Assembly (NCBI GenBank): GCA_964449305.1
Contig: CAYUYM010000042.1
Span: 1 to 19,857, forward strand
From: CAYUYM01 sp964449305
Lineage (GTDB): Bacteria > Bacteroidota > Ignavibacteria > SZUA-365 > CAYQST01
Direction of reading: 5' to 3'
Length of the DNA stretch: 19,857 nucleotides
How positions within the stretch are numbered: position 1 is the stretch's first letter; each line of letters begins with the position of its first letter. Of the stretch, positions 1 through 9,132 are shown in pieces. A model generated the notes under the pieces. It saw only the letters and a program-made list of their open reading frames with translations, did no database searches and was not told where the DNA came from. Both the position numbers and the translations under genes were made by a program.

Positions 1-189
1 GATCGTCACGCGTCCGTGGTTCTGTGGAGCATGTCCGGCCGTTCACTCGGGCTGCTCTGGGATGGGCGTCCGGAGGCGGGAAGGGTGGAGGTTCACCTTG
101 GCACTGCGGCACTTCCCGTGGGGCCCTGCATCCTGGAATTCCGGCAGGACGGCCGCTCCGTCGTTCGCCCTCTCGTTCTTCTGCGTTGA
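1..189 (+). CDS. 3' end of a T9SS-exported protein (C-terminal sorting domain only)
   Basis: Frame 1 is open from the window edge to the TGA at 187-189 and gives 62 residues. The start of the gene lies outside the window. The fragment has the pattern of a T9SS type-A sorting domain. A strand reading VVLWSMSGRSLG corresponds to the usual 'v.l.D..Gr.v..l' motif. It is followed by a glycine-containing turn (PEAGRVEV), an LP-G strand (AALPVGPCILEF) and a basic C-terminus ending VVRPLVLLR. The same pattern closes the giant protein downstream. Such domains direct a protein across the outer membrane through T9SS and are normally cleaved by a sortase-like peptidase. The passenger domain cannot be identified. 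The gap to the next gene is 148 nt, so the two may or may not be co-transcribed. Confidence 0.72.
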   Translation, partial: DRHASVVLWSMSGRSLGLLWDGRPEAGRVEVHLGTAALPVGPCILEFRQDGRSVVRPLVLLR

Positions 190-337
190 TTTTCGGCCGA
201 CCGTCGCCCATCGCCGTTCCTGTGGAAGATGTGAGCTGACGGCCCGACCGTGTCGCACAACTCCGGTTTCAACGTATCTGGTCCTTTGTATTTCCGCCTT
301 CCGTCTTTCCCACCTCGCATCAATTCAAGGTGATTCC
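190..337. other. Intergenic leader before the giant gene
   Basis: This 148-nt gap separates the upstream sorting domain from the giant secreted protein. An AAGG ribosome-binding sequence at 327-330 lies 7 nt before the ATG at 338 and decides that start. I see no convincing promoter of the Bacteroidota type and no strong hairpin with a T-run. The giant gene's frame stays open leftward to an ATG at 62, but that extension would overlap the upstream coding sequence and lacks a signal peptide, so I treat it as non-coding here. Confidence 0.5.
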
Positions 338-3300
338 ATGAAGCGCGTGTCATTGTGCACCATCTGCCTCCTTTTCTGCATGGCACTTCCCACCGCCGCA
401 GAGCTGCATCGGGCCGGGGGCGTCGATGTTCCCGGCATGAACAGGTCACTCCAGCAGGCCTCACTCTTCATCGAGAACCGCGGGCAGTTCGTGGATGAGC
501 GGGGGCAGCCGAACGATGCGGTGCGGTATCTCCTCGCGGCCGATGGCTTCAAGCTTCAGCTCCGCGCCACGGGCTTCAGCTACGAGTTCCAGCGCACCAC
601 ACCGCGCGAGCAGCCGGTGTCGGAGGCGACGGGGCGTCCGAATCGTGACGTCCCTCCGCACATCGCCGCACGGCAGCGGGCGGAACAGCGATACGATCTG
701 CAATGGGAGCGGATCGATGTGTCCTTCGTCGGCGCGTCGGAGCGCTGCCGCCTCAGCGCGGAGGAGCCGTCGACGTACCAGCGCAACTACTACCTGGCGC
801 ACACACCGGAGGAGGGCATCACGGGCGTCCGGGAGTTCCGGCGTGTGGTGTATCACGATGTGTGGCCGGGGATTGACGTCATCTTTTCCATCATGGCCGA
901 TGAAGCGGGAAGTGCGTCCCCCTCCGGTGGTGTGACCACGGGACGCTTCAAATACGAGTTCCATGTGCATGCGGGCGCGCGCCTGTCCGATATCCGTCTG
1001 GCATACGACGGCGGTGGACGGCTGGTGGCGGACGAAAGCGATGGCTACACCATCGAAACGACGCTCGGGAACATCGATGAGCGCATCCCCCATGTGTACA
1101 CGATGGATGCCTCGGGGCGGATGGAGGACGTGCACGATATGGAGTGTGTTGTGGAACGCGGACAGGTGGGCTATCGCAGCCCGGAGGATGCGGGAGAGGA
1201 GACGCTGGTGATCGATCCCATCGTGACCTGGTCCACGTATTATGGCGGGTCGGAACGAGACGACTTGTACGAGATCCTTCCTGATGGCGCAGGAGGGATC
1301 TACCTCGGAGGACGGACGGGAAGCGCAAACAACATTGCCACCTCGGGGACGTTCCAGACGTCTCATGGTGGTGGAAATGTTCCCTATGCCGGATACTACG
1401 GTGATGCCTTCTATGTGCGATGCACGGCTGCGGGCACACGCCTGTGGGGGACCTATTACGGCGGCACGGGCTTTGAATGGACGGGCAGCCTCGCATTGGA
1501 TGGCGCCAGCAACCTCGTCGCCACCGGCAGAACCGATTCCCCGACGGGGCTGGCGACAGCCGGGGCCTATCAGACGGCTGCAGGAAACACCTATCTCGTG
1601 AAGCTATCTTCGTCCGGAACACGTGTGTGGGGGACATATTTTCAGGCATCGGCGGGGGATGGAGTGGATGTTGATGCTGCCGGCAACATCTACATCAGTG
1701 GAGAGGCTGGCGGGGCGATTCCGGTCACTGCTGGTGCGCATCAGACGGTCCACGGCGGCTACACGGATGGTTTTCTCGCGCGCCTCAACCCCACTGCATC
1801 GGCACTTGATTGGTGCACCTATCTTGGGGGGCAGTGGGACGACTATCTCACGGAGGTCCACGTCAATGGTGCCACAGTCTATGGTTCAGGCTTTTCGGCC
1901 AGTCCCACCAACATTGCCTCTCCATCAGGGGTGCATCAATCAACATGGGCGGGAGGATACGATGTCATGTTGGTGCGCTTCACCACGGCAGGAACATTCC
2001 AGTGGGGGACCTATTATGGTGGAGCTTCCGATGAAACCAATTACATGCTGGAGATTGTCGGGGACAATGTGTTCCTCGCAGGGAGCACCGCGAGTGGAAA
2101 TGGCATTTCCACTCCTGGTGTCGAACAGGAGGTTCATGGCGGAGGTGCCACCGATGGGTTCATTGCGAAGTTCACATCGTCGGGGCGCCGTGCATGGGGT
2201 ACCTATGTCGGCGATGCCGGAACCGACCGAACAACCGAGATTGTGTCCAGGAATGGACTCCTGTATGTATGTGGAGGGTCGAGTTCATCATCAGGCATGG
2301 CAACGCCCTGCCAATGGCAGACAACTATTGCAGGCGGAATGGACGGGATTGTGCTGTGCTACGACACCTCCGGTCACAAGCAATGGGGCACGTATGTCGG
2401 CGGTCCGGCCGACGATGAGATCGGTGCACTGGTGGTATCCGGAGGCGAGCTGTATGGATGCGGCACCACCTCATCCACTTCGGGCATCGTCGGAACAGGT
2501 GGCATGCAGCCGACATTTGGTGGAGGGCAGAATGACGGCTTCGTCTTCAGGCTCGAGGACGCCGTGCCGCTGGAGACCGGTGTTGTAAGCGGACCATTAT
2601 GTGCGGGTGCGTCGATTCCGGTGCCCTTCACCGCACGCGGCGCCTACGGCGCGGGCAATGTGTTCACTGCGCAGCTCTCCGATGCCACGGGGAGCTTCGC
2701 ATCGCCTGTCACCATCGGGACGCTCGCGGCAACCACATCGGGCGTGATCGCGGCGGTGATCCCCGCGGGCACGCCGGCGGGGAACGCCTATCGCATACGC
2801 GTCATCTCCTCGTCACCGGCACGGGCTGGGTGCGGGGACAACGGCACGGACATCGTGATCGTCGCCCGGCCAGGAGCAGTGATCACCCCCGCAGGGCCGA
2901 CCTCCTTCTGCGCTGGTGGAAGCGTGGTGTTGAATGCGAACACGGGCACGGGACTGACCCACGCATGGCTGCGCAACGGCACACCGATCAGCGGGGCGAC
3001 GGCGGCGAGTCACACGGCCACGCAGGCGGGCGGCTACCAGGTGATCGTGTCGAACGGCGGCAGTTGTTCCGACACCTCGGCGGCCGTGGTGGTGGCGGTG
3101 CTCCCGAGTCCGGGTGCGGCAATCACGGCAGGCGGTCCCACGTCGTTCTGCGCCGGCGGCAGTGTGGTGCTCAACGCGAACACGGGCACGGGGCTGACCC
3201 ACGTGTGGCTCCGCGATGGCAGTCCCATCAGTGGTGCGACGGCAGCGAGCTACACAGCCACGCAGGCTGGCGCGTACCGCGTGGTGGTGACGAACACCGG

Positions 3301-6300
3301 CGGCTGTTTCGATACATCATCGTCGGTGGTGGTCACCATACTCGCCGGGCCGGGCGCCACCATCACGGCAGGCGGTCCCACATCGTTCTGCCCGGGTGGC
3401 ACGGTGGCACTGAGCGCCAACACCGGGACAGGGCTGACGTACCTGTGGATGCGGGATGGCGCGACGATCAGTGGGGCGACAGCCGCGGTGTACACCGCAA
3501 CGCTGGCGGGCGCGTATCGCGTGGTGGTGACGAACTCCAGCGGCTGCCGCGACACATCGGCGGCCGTGGTGGTGACGATGCTTCCCGGCCCTGGTGCGAC
3601 GATCACGGCGGGTGGTCCCACCTCGTTCTGCGCGGGTGGCAGCGTGGTGCTGAACGCGAACACGGGCACCGGGCTGAGCCACGTATGGCTGCGCGACGGA
3701 GCGGTGATCAGCGGGGCGACGGCGGCAATCCTTACTGTGTCACAGGCGGGCGCGTACCGCGTGGTGGTGACCAGCACCGGTGGATGCCGTGACACATCAG
3801 TCGCCATTGTGGTGACAGTGCTTCCGAGCCCGGGAGCCACGATCACGGCGGTTGGACCAACGTCCTTCTGTGCCGGTGGCAGTGTGCTGTTGAACGCGAA
3901 CACGGGCACGGGGTTGACCCATGTGTGGCTGCTGGACGGCACACCCATCAGCGGGGCGACAGCGGCGAGCCACACGGCGACGCAGGCGGGCAGCTACCGC
4001 GTGGTGGTGACGAACGCCGGCGGTTGCTTCGACACATCGGCGGCGGTGGTGGTGACGGTGATCGCAGGTCCCGGGGCGACCATCACGGCAGGCGGCCCGA
4101 CGACCTTCTGCACGGGCGCGAGCGTCGTCCTGAGCGCGAACACGGGCTCGGGACTGACCCACGTGTGGCTGCGTGATGGAGCGGTGATCACTGGTGCGAC
4201 CGCCGCCAGCCTCACGGCGTCGCTGCCGGGCGCGTATCGCGTGGTGGTGACCAACACGGGGGGATGTCACGACACATCGGCGGCGGTGGTGGTCGGGGTT
4301 CATCCAAGTCCGTCGGTGGATGCCGGGCCCGATGCCACGGTGTGCGCCGGTGAGATGGTGGTGATCGGGCAGCCTGCCACGGGCGGCACGGGGCCGTACA
4401 TCTACAGCTGGTCGCCGACAGGCGGCCTGAACAACCCCGCGGCGATGCAGCCGCAGGCGACTCCGACGGCCACGACGGACTACGTCGTCATGGTGTCCGA
4501 CGCAAACGGGTGCGAGGATCGCGACACGATCCGCGTCACCGTGCTTCCGGCCCCGGCGCCGGTGATCACGCCCTCCGGCCCGCTGTCGCTCTGTGCGGGC
4601 GATTCGGTGGTGCTCCATGCACCGGCCGGCCAGGCGGGGTACCTGTGGAGTCCTGATGGGGAGGTGACGGCCGAAATCACCGTGCGAACGACGGGCAGCC
4701 GTGCGGTGCAGGTGACCGACGGCAATGGATGCCGCGGCACATCGGCTGCGGTGCAGGTGGTGGTGCATCCCCTGCCGGATGCCCAGATCGCGGGGCCGGT
4801 GGCTGTGTGTCCGAATACGCAGGCGGAGTATGCCGTGCAGCAGGCGGGGGGAGTGCAGTATGTGTGGACGGTGACGAACGGCACGCTGCTGAGCGGCGCC
4901 GGGACGGCGATGGTCCGCGTGCAGTGGGGTACAGGAGGAAGCGGGACGGTGGACGTCACGGTCAGCGATCCGGTCACGGGCTGCTCGGCGAGCGCGCTCA
5001 TCACCGTGCAGATCCGATCGACGCTGCAGCCGCGGATTCTCCCGGCATCGCCCACGATCTGCGACGGGGGCAGCGTGGATCTGGATGCGGGCCCGGGCTA
5101 CGCGAGCTACCAGTGGTCGTCCGGCGAAGCGACGCGTCGCATCACCGTGAGTGCGGCCGGAAGGTACATCGTCTCCGTGGATGATGGCAGCGGATGCCAG
5201 GGCAGCGACACCGTGGATGTGGTGGCACTTCCACCGGTGACCGTGGATGTGGATGCCGACGGGCCCATCGAGTTCTGCCGGGGGAGTCAGGTGTCACTCC
5301 GGACGCGTCAGCCGTTTGTTCGATACCGCTGGATGCGCGACAGTGGACCGACAGGCGACACCACGCGCTCCATCACCGCGCGGGAAGGCGGTGTGTACAT
5401 GGTGGAGGTGGAGGATGCATCCGGATGCAGGGGGACGTCGTCCATGGTGACGCTGACGGTGCATGATCCACCGGAGGCACACATCACGGGGCCGGGAAGC
5501 GCGTGTGTGGGCAGTGTGCTGACCTACACCGATGCACGGCCGGAGCTGTCCCATGCATGGCAGGCGACGGGTGGCGTGATCGAGGGATCTCCCACCGATG
5601 CCGATGTGCGGATCAGGTGGGGAAGCGTGGGCAGCGGTCTTGTGCAGCTTGTGGTGCACGACGTGCAGACGGGGTGTTCGGACACGACGGAACTTGCCGT
5701 GACGATCACGGCCGGGTATCGCCCCCGCATCGCCGTGATGGGTGACACGCTCCTGTGTGCGGGCGACACCGTGACGCTTGTGGCGGATGCGGGGTATGCG
5801 TTCTACGAATGGTCCACAGGCGAACGGACCCGGTCCATCATCGTGACCACGTCGGGGGTCTACCAGGTGAAGGTGGCGGACTCCACCTGCGAGGGGAGCT
5901 CGCATCCCGTGCAGGTGGTTGTCCGGCCACGGCCGGCGCCGGTGATCACTGCATCCGGTGCGACGACCCTGTGTGAAGGGGATTCCGTGGTGCTGCGCAC
6001 CACACTTCCCTACACACGCTTCCGGTGGATGCCGGGAGGGGAGACCACGGATCGCATCGTGGTGAGAACTGCGGGTGAGTACAGCGTGGAGGTGGAGGAT
6101 GTCACCGGCTGCACGGGAGTCTCCACCACGGTGGTGGTTGCCGTGGCACCGCTGCCGGACGCCACGTTCGGCGGAGTCCGTTCCGCATGCGCCGGGAGCC
6201 GTCAACAGTACACCGGGCGAGCGGATGCGGAGTGCGAGTACACATGGACGGTGGCCGGCGGGACGCTTCTCTCCGGACAGGGGTCGGCCGGCATCGAGGT

Positions 6301-9094
6301 GGAATGGACGGCGGCAGGCCGCGGGTCCGTCTCGTTGCGTGTCCGCAATCGGACGACGGGCTGCACGATGACGGTGAGCGACAGCGTCACCGTGGCGACA
6401 TCGCTCCGCCCGACGGTGACCGTGGTGGGAGGGACGACGCTCTGCGAGGGGCAGTCCACCATCCTGCGCGCCGACAAGGGGTACCTCGCCTATCGGTGGA
6501 GCAGCGGCGAGGCGACCGACAGCATCGTGGTCCGCTCGGCAGGCACGTACAGCGTGACTGTCACCGACGCCGGTGGGTGCAGTGGAACGTCGTCAGTGGT
6601 TGCCATCACGGTGGAGCCTCTGCCTGCACCGGTCATCTCCGCCAACGGGCCACTCATGTTCTGCCGTGGTGGAAGTGTGGAGCTGACCTCGGCCCAGCCC
6701 CATGCCGGCTACCGCTGGTCCACGGGTGAAACGACGCGGAGCATCATCGTCGGCACTTCGGGCTCGTACCGGCTCACGGCCACGAATGCCGCCGGATGCG
6801 TCGGCGTCTCGGATCCCGTGGTGGTGACCGTGCGTCCGATCAATGCGCCGCGCATCGCGGGACGTGCATCCGTGTGCACGGGAAGCACGGTGCAGTACAC
6901 CGTTGTCGACGACACCACGGGGGCGTTCTCCCACGCCTGGCAGGCGACAGGAGGCACCATCATCGGCGGGCAGGGCGGCAACCGCGTCACGGTGACGTGG
7001 GGCCCGGGTGGTCGGCTCATCGTGGTGAAGACGGAGACGGTCACAGGATGCATCGCCTCCGACACCATGACGGTGACGGCGGGGTCGTCCATCACACCAC
7101 GTCTGACGATGGATCGCGCACCGGAGCTCTGCGAGGGTGACAGCATCCGCATCGACGCGGAGGAGGGCTTCGCCACGTATCACTGGAGCACGGGCGCATC
7201 GACGCGATCCATCACCGTCCGCACGGCGGGCAGCTACACGGTGAACGTGACCGACACGGCCGGATGCACCGGCGTCTCGGATCCCGTGACGGTGCACGTC
7301 CATGCCCCGCCCGTGCCGGTGCTGCGCGCATCGGGTGCCACCACCTTCTGCTTGGGTGACAGCATCACGCTCTCCACCACGCAGCCGCATGCAACGTATC
7401 GCTGGTCCACGGGTGAGACCACCGCCGCGATCACGGTGAAGGCATCAGGCAGCTACCAGGTGACGGTGACCAATGCCGCCGGTTGCGTCGGCGTCTCGGG
7501 CCCAATGGTGGTGACCGTGACGCCCACGCGCGCGCCGGCGATCGGCGGACCGCCGAGCCTGTGTGTGGACGAGACGGCGGAGTACGCGGTGGATCCCGAT
7601 CCGTCGGTGAATCTCGCATGGACCGTGCACGGTCCCGGCGTGCTGGAAGCCGGGCAGGGCACGGAACGCATCCGTGTCCGGTGGACGGCGGAGGGTGTCG
7701 GCGCCGTGGAGGTGACGGCGACGGACAAGGTGACGGGCTGCACCGCACGCTCGGGTGTGCTGGTGGAGGTGACGACAACGCTGACGCCGTACATCAGCGT
7801 GCACGGGGCGACGACCCTGTGTGAGGGTGAACGGGCGGTGCTGCGCGCGTCGCCTGGGTATGCGTCGTATCAATGGTCGACAGGTGCGACGACAGACAGC
7901 ATCGAGGTGACGGCTGCGGGCATCTTCACCGTGACGGTGCGCAGCACCTCCGGCTGCACGGGCACCTCGCCGGCGGTGATCATCACCGTGGCGCCGACGC
8001 CGCAGCCGGTGATCACGACGCAGGACGCGACCATGTTCTGCGCCGGTGATTCCGCACGGCTCGACGCCGGGGCGGGCTTCACGGCGCACCGCTGGTGGCG
8101 GGATGGTCAACCGCTTCCGGACACGTCGCGGACGCTTCTCGTCCGCATGTCGGGAGTGTACACCGTGACCGTCACGAACACCCGGGGCTGCACCGGCCTG
8201 TCGGCTCCGATGATGGTGGTGGTGTTCCCACCCGCGACGCCGGTGATCACGGTCGCGGGTCTGACGCTCACATCAACCGGAGCGGACCAGTACCAGTGGT
8301 TCAGAAACGACACGCTGATCGTCGGTGCCACGGAGCGCACCCATGAGGCGTCCGCCTCGGGATCCTACACGGTGCGCATCACCGACCGCAATGGCTGCAC
8401 CGGCCGGTCTGATCCCGTGACGGTGGAGGCGCGTGTGGCGCAGGCCACGGTGACGGTGCCGACACTCGTCGCCACACCGGGCGAGGTGATCCGCATCCCC
8501 GTGGTGCTGTCATCATCGCAGTACTTCACGGAATCCCAGGTCACGCGCTTCACCGGGACGGTGCGCTTCGACAAAACGCTGCTGCACCCGCTGGATCTGC
8601 CCTACACGGACAGCGGACAATGGCGGGAGGTGGCGATCAGTGGCCAGGTCAACGCGCCGACGGGGACCCTGACAGAGATCGCCTGCATGGCGCTGCTCGG
8701 CGCCGCGGAAAGCACCCCGGTGGAGCTGACGGCTTTTACCTGGGATCAGCCGGTGACGACCACGGTGACGTCGGGCGTGGTGCACATGAACCTCTGCCAT
8801 GAAGGCGGGACTCGCCTGTATCATGCAACAGGCCACACGCGCCTTCAGCAGAACCGGCCGAATCCCTTCAATGCCATGACCATGATCGAGTATGAAGTGA
8901 TCGAACAGGGACCGACGAGGTTGTGGGTGAGCGACATGCACGGGCGGAAGGTGGCATCCCTCATCGATGGCGTGGTGCCACCGGGCCGGTATCTGCTCGG
9001 CTTTGATGCATCGCAGCTCCCCTCCGGCCAGTATCTGTGCATGCTGCTGACACCGTCGGAACGCCATGTCATCATCATGACGGTGGTGAAATGA
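338..9094 (+). CDS. Giant secreted SBBP-propeller / Ig-PKD repeat protein with T9SS sorting domain
   Basis: A 2918-residue predicted cell-surface or secreted protein. The start at 338 is chosen because AAGG sits 7 nt upstream and the product begins with a good signal peptide (MKRVSLCTIC...LPTAA, cleavage near residue 21). Domains in order: a DUF7948-like head at about 35-295 (FIENRGQF; later NYYLAHT, DVWPGIDVIF, KYEFHVHAGA); seven SBBP beta-propeller repeats at about 297-740, each opening with W-x-T-Y; one Bacteroidota-type Ig domain at about 745-840 (GNVFTAQLSDATGSF); six near-identical 80-residue Ig-like units at 845-1324; a PKD-type domain (DAGPDATVC); a long Ig/PKD array to about 2700; a cohesin-like module at about 2702-2820; and a type-A T9SS sorting domain at 2835-2918 (NRPNPFN; GRKVASL; LPSGQYLCML). 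Nearly every Ig/PKD unit has a Cys pair about 50 residues apart, which could form a disulfide. It is probably an adhesin or surface fibre; no enzymatic motif was seen. The domain reading is firm; the ligand is unknown. Confidence 0.9.
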   Translation: MKRVSLCTICLLFCMALPTAAELHRAGGVDVPGMNRSLQQASLFIENRGQFVDERGQPNDAVRYLLAADGFKLQLRATGFSYEFQRTTPREQPVSEATGRPNRDVPPHIAARQRAEQRYDLQWERIDVSFVGASERCRLSAEEPSTYQRNYYLAHTPEEGITGVREFRRVVYHDVWPGIDVIFSIMADEAGSASPSGGVTTGRFKYEFHVHAGARLSDIRLAYDGGGRLVADESDGYTIETTLGNIDERIPHVYTMDASGRMEDVHDMECVVERGQVGYRSPEDAGEETLVIDPIVTWSTYYGGSERDDLYEILPDGAGGIYLGGRTGSANNIATSGTFQTSHGGGNVPYAGYYGDAFYVRCTAAGTRLWGTYYGGTGFEWTGSLALDGASNLVATGRTDSPTGLATAGAYQTAAGNTYLVKLSSSGTRVWGTYFQASAGDGVDVDAAGNIYISGEAGGAIPVTAGAHQTVHGGYTDGFLARLNPTASALDWCTYLGGQWDDYLTEVHVNGATVYGSGFSASPTNIASPSGVHQSTWAGGYDVMLVRFTTAGTFQWGTYYGGASDETNYMLEIVGDNVFLAGSTASGNGISTPGVEQEVHGGGATDGFIAKFTSSGRRAWGTYVGDAGTDRTTEIVSRNGLLYVCGGSSSSSGMATPCQWQTTIAGGMDGIVLCYDTSGHKQWGTYVGGPADDEIGALVVSGGELYGCGTTSSTSGIVGTGGMQPTFGGGQNDGFVFRLEDAVPLETGVVSGPLCAGASIPVPFTARGAYGAGNVFTAQLSDATGSFASPVTIGTLAATTSGVIAAVIPAGTPAGNAYRIRVISSSPARAGCGDNGTDIVIVARPGAVITPAGPTSFCAGGSVVLNANTGTGLTHAWLRNGTPISGATAASHTATQAGGYQVIVSNGGSCSDTSAAVVVAVLPSPGAAITAGGPTSFCAGGSVVLNANTGTGLTHVWLRDGSPISGATAASYTATQAGAYRVVVTNTGGCFDTSSSVVVTILAGPGATITAGGPTSFCPGGTVALSANTGTGLTYLWMRDGATISGATAAVYTATLAGAYRVVVTNSSGCRDTSAAVVVTMLPGPGATITAGGPTSFCAGGSVVLNANTGTGLSHVWLRDGAVISGATAAILTVSQAGAYRVVVTSTGGCRDTSVAIVVTVLPSPGATITAVGPTSFCAGGSVLLNANTGTGLTHVWLLDGTPISGATAASHTATQAGSYRVVVTNAGGCFDTSAAVVVTVIAGPGATITAGGPTTFCTGASVVLSANTGSGLTHVWLRDGAVITGATAASLTASLPGAYRVVVTNTGGCHDTSAAVVVGVHPSPSVDAGPDATVCAGEMVVIGQPATGGTGPYIYSWSPTGGLNNPAAMQPQATPTATTDYVVMVSDANGCEDRDTIRVTVLPAPAPVITPSGPLSLCAGDSVVLHAPAGQAGYLWSPDGEVTAEITVRTTGSRAVQVTDGNGCRGTSAAVQVVVHPLPDAQIAGPVAVCPNTQAEYAVQQAGGVQYVWTVTNGTLLSGAGTAMVRVQWGTGGSGTVDVTVSDPVTGCSASALITVQIRSTLQPRILPASPTICDGGSVDLDAGPGYASYQWSSGEATRRITVSAAGRYIVSVDDGSGCQGSDTVDVVALPPVTVDVDADGPIEFCRGSQVSLRTRQPFVRYRWMRDSGPTGDTTRSITAREGGVYMVEVEDASGCRGTSSMVTLTVHDPPEAHITGPGSACVGSVLTYTDARPELSHAWQATGGVIEGSPTDADVRIRWGSVGSGLVQLVVHDVQTGCSDTTELAVTITAGYRPRIAVMGDTLLCAGDTVTLVADAGYAFYEWSTGERTRSIIVTTSGVYQVKVADSTCEGSSHPVQVVVRPRPAPVITASGATTLCEGDSVVLRTTLPYTRFRWMPGGETTDRIVVRTAGEYSVEVEDVTGCTGVSTTVVVAVAPLPDATFGGVRSACAGSRQQYTGRADAECEYTWTVAGGTLLSGQGSAGIEVEWTAAGRGSVSLRVRNRTTGCTMTVSDSVTVATSLRPTVTVVGGTTLCEGQSTILRADKGYLAYRWSSGEATDSIVVRSAGTYSVTVTDAGGCSGTSSVVAITVEPLPAPVISANGPLMFCRGGSVELTSAQPHAGYRWSTGETTRSIIVGTSGSYRLTATNAAGCVGVSDPVVVTVRPINAPRIAGRASVCTGSTVQYTVVDDTTGAFSHAWQATGGTIIGGQGGNRVTVTWGPGGRLIVVKTETVTGCIASDTMTVTAGSSITPRLTMDRAPELCEGDSIRIDAEEGFATYHWSTGASTRSITVRTAGSYTVNVTDTAGCTGVSDPVTVHVHAPPVPVLRASGATTFCLGDSITLSTTQPHATYRWSTGETTAAITVKASGSYQVTVTNAAGCVGVSGPMVVTVTPTRAPAIGGPPSLCVDETAEYAVDPDPSVNLAWTVHGPGVLEAGQGTERIRVRWTAEGVGAVEVTATDKVTGCTARSGVLVEVTTTLTPYISVHGATTLCEGERAVLRASPGYASYQWSTGATTDSIEVTAAGIFTVTVRSTSGCTGTSPAVIITVAPTPQPVITTQDATMFCAGDSARLDAGAGFTAHRWWRDGQPLPDTSRTLLVRMSGVYTVTVTNTRGCTGLSAPMMVVVFPPATPVITVAGLTLTSTGADQYQWFRNDTLIVGATERTHEASASGSYTVRITDRNGCTGRSDPVTVEARVAQATVTVPTLVATPGEVIRIPVVLSSSQYFTESQVTRFTGTVRFDKTLLHPLDLPYTDSGQWREVAISGQVNAPTGTLTEIACMALLGAAESTPVELTAFTWDQPVTTTVTSGVVHMNLCHEGGTRLYHATGHTRLQQNRPNPFNAMTMIEYEVIEQGPTRLWVSDMHGRKVASLIDGVVPPGRYLLGFDASQLPSGQYLCMLLTPSERHVIIMTVVK
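2870..4309 (+). repeat. Six tandem 240-bp repeats encoding 80-residue Ig-like units
   Basis: The units begin at 2870, 3110, 3350, 3590, 3830 and 4070, with an exact 240-bp period and no insertion or deletion across 1440 bp. Each encodes PTSFC (PTTFC in the last), then NTGTGL or NTGSGL, a central tryptophan, I(S/T)GATAA, and YRVVVT or YQVIVS, closing on a Gly-rich Cys. Many differences between units are at third codon positions. The array corresponds to residues 845-1324 of the giant protein. Confidence 0.95.
5024..7780 (+). repeat. Higher-order repeat: four three-domain (A-B-C) triads of 687-693 bp
   Basis: Equivalent positions of domain A fall at 5024, 5717, 6404, 7091 and 7781, giving periods of 693, 687, 687 and 690 bp. 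Domains A and B are Ig-like (C-x-G-D, YxWSxGxxTxxI, SGxYxVxV, GCxG). Domain C is PKD-like (GxxSxCxGS, W...GG, VxW, TGC). A partial copy (B, C) precedes the block at about 4550-5023, and a partial fifth copy (A, B) follows at 7781 to about 8225. The whole array therefore reads BC-(ABC)x4-AB. Confidence 0.85.
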
Positions 9095-9120
9095 ACACGC
9101 CAACAACGACGAAACAGCAG

Positions 9121-9125
9121 AGGAG
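9121..9125 (+). promoter_or_regulatory. Ribosome-binding site deciding the OmpA-family start
   Basis: AGGAG lies 7 nt before the ATG at 9133. It favours this start over the in-frame ATG at 9091, which overlaps the stop codon of the giant gene and has no comparable site. Confidence 0.7.
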
Positions 9126-9132
9126 AAGCAGC

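Noticed and set aside
62..337. Leftward extension of the giant reading frame to an ATG at 62
   Set aside because: It overlaps the T9SS tail encoded in frame 1 up to 189, has no signal peptide at its start, and the ATG at 338 has AAGG 7 nt upstream plus a clear signal peptide.
2870..4309. Regular repeats as a CRISPR array
   Set aside because: The repeats are 240 bp, coding, contiguous and in frame; there are no short repeat-spacer units and no cas genes.
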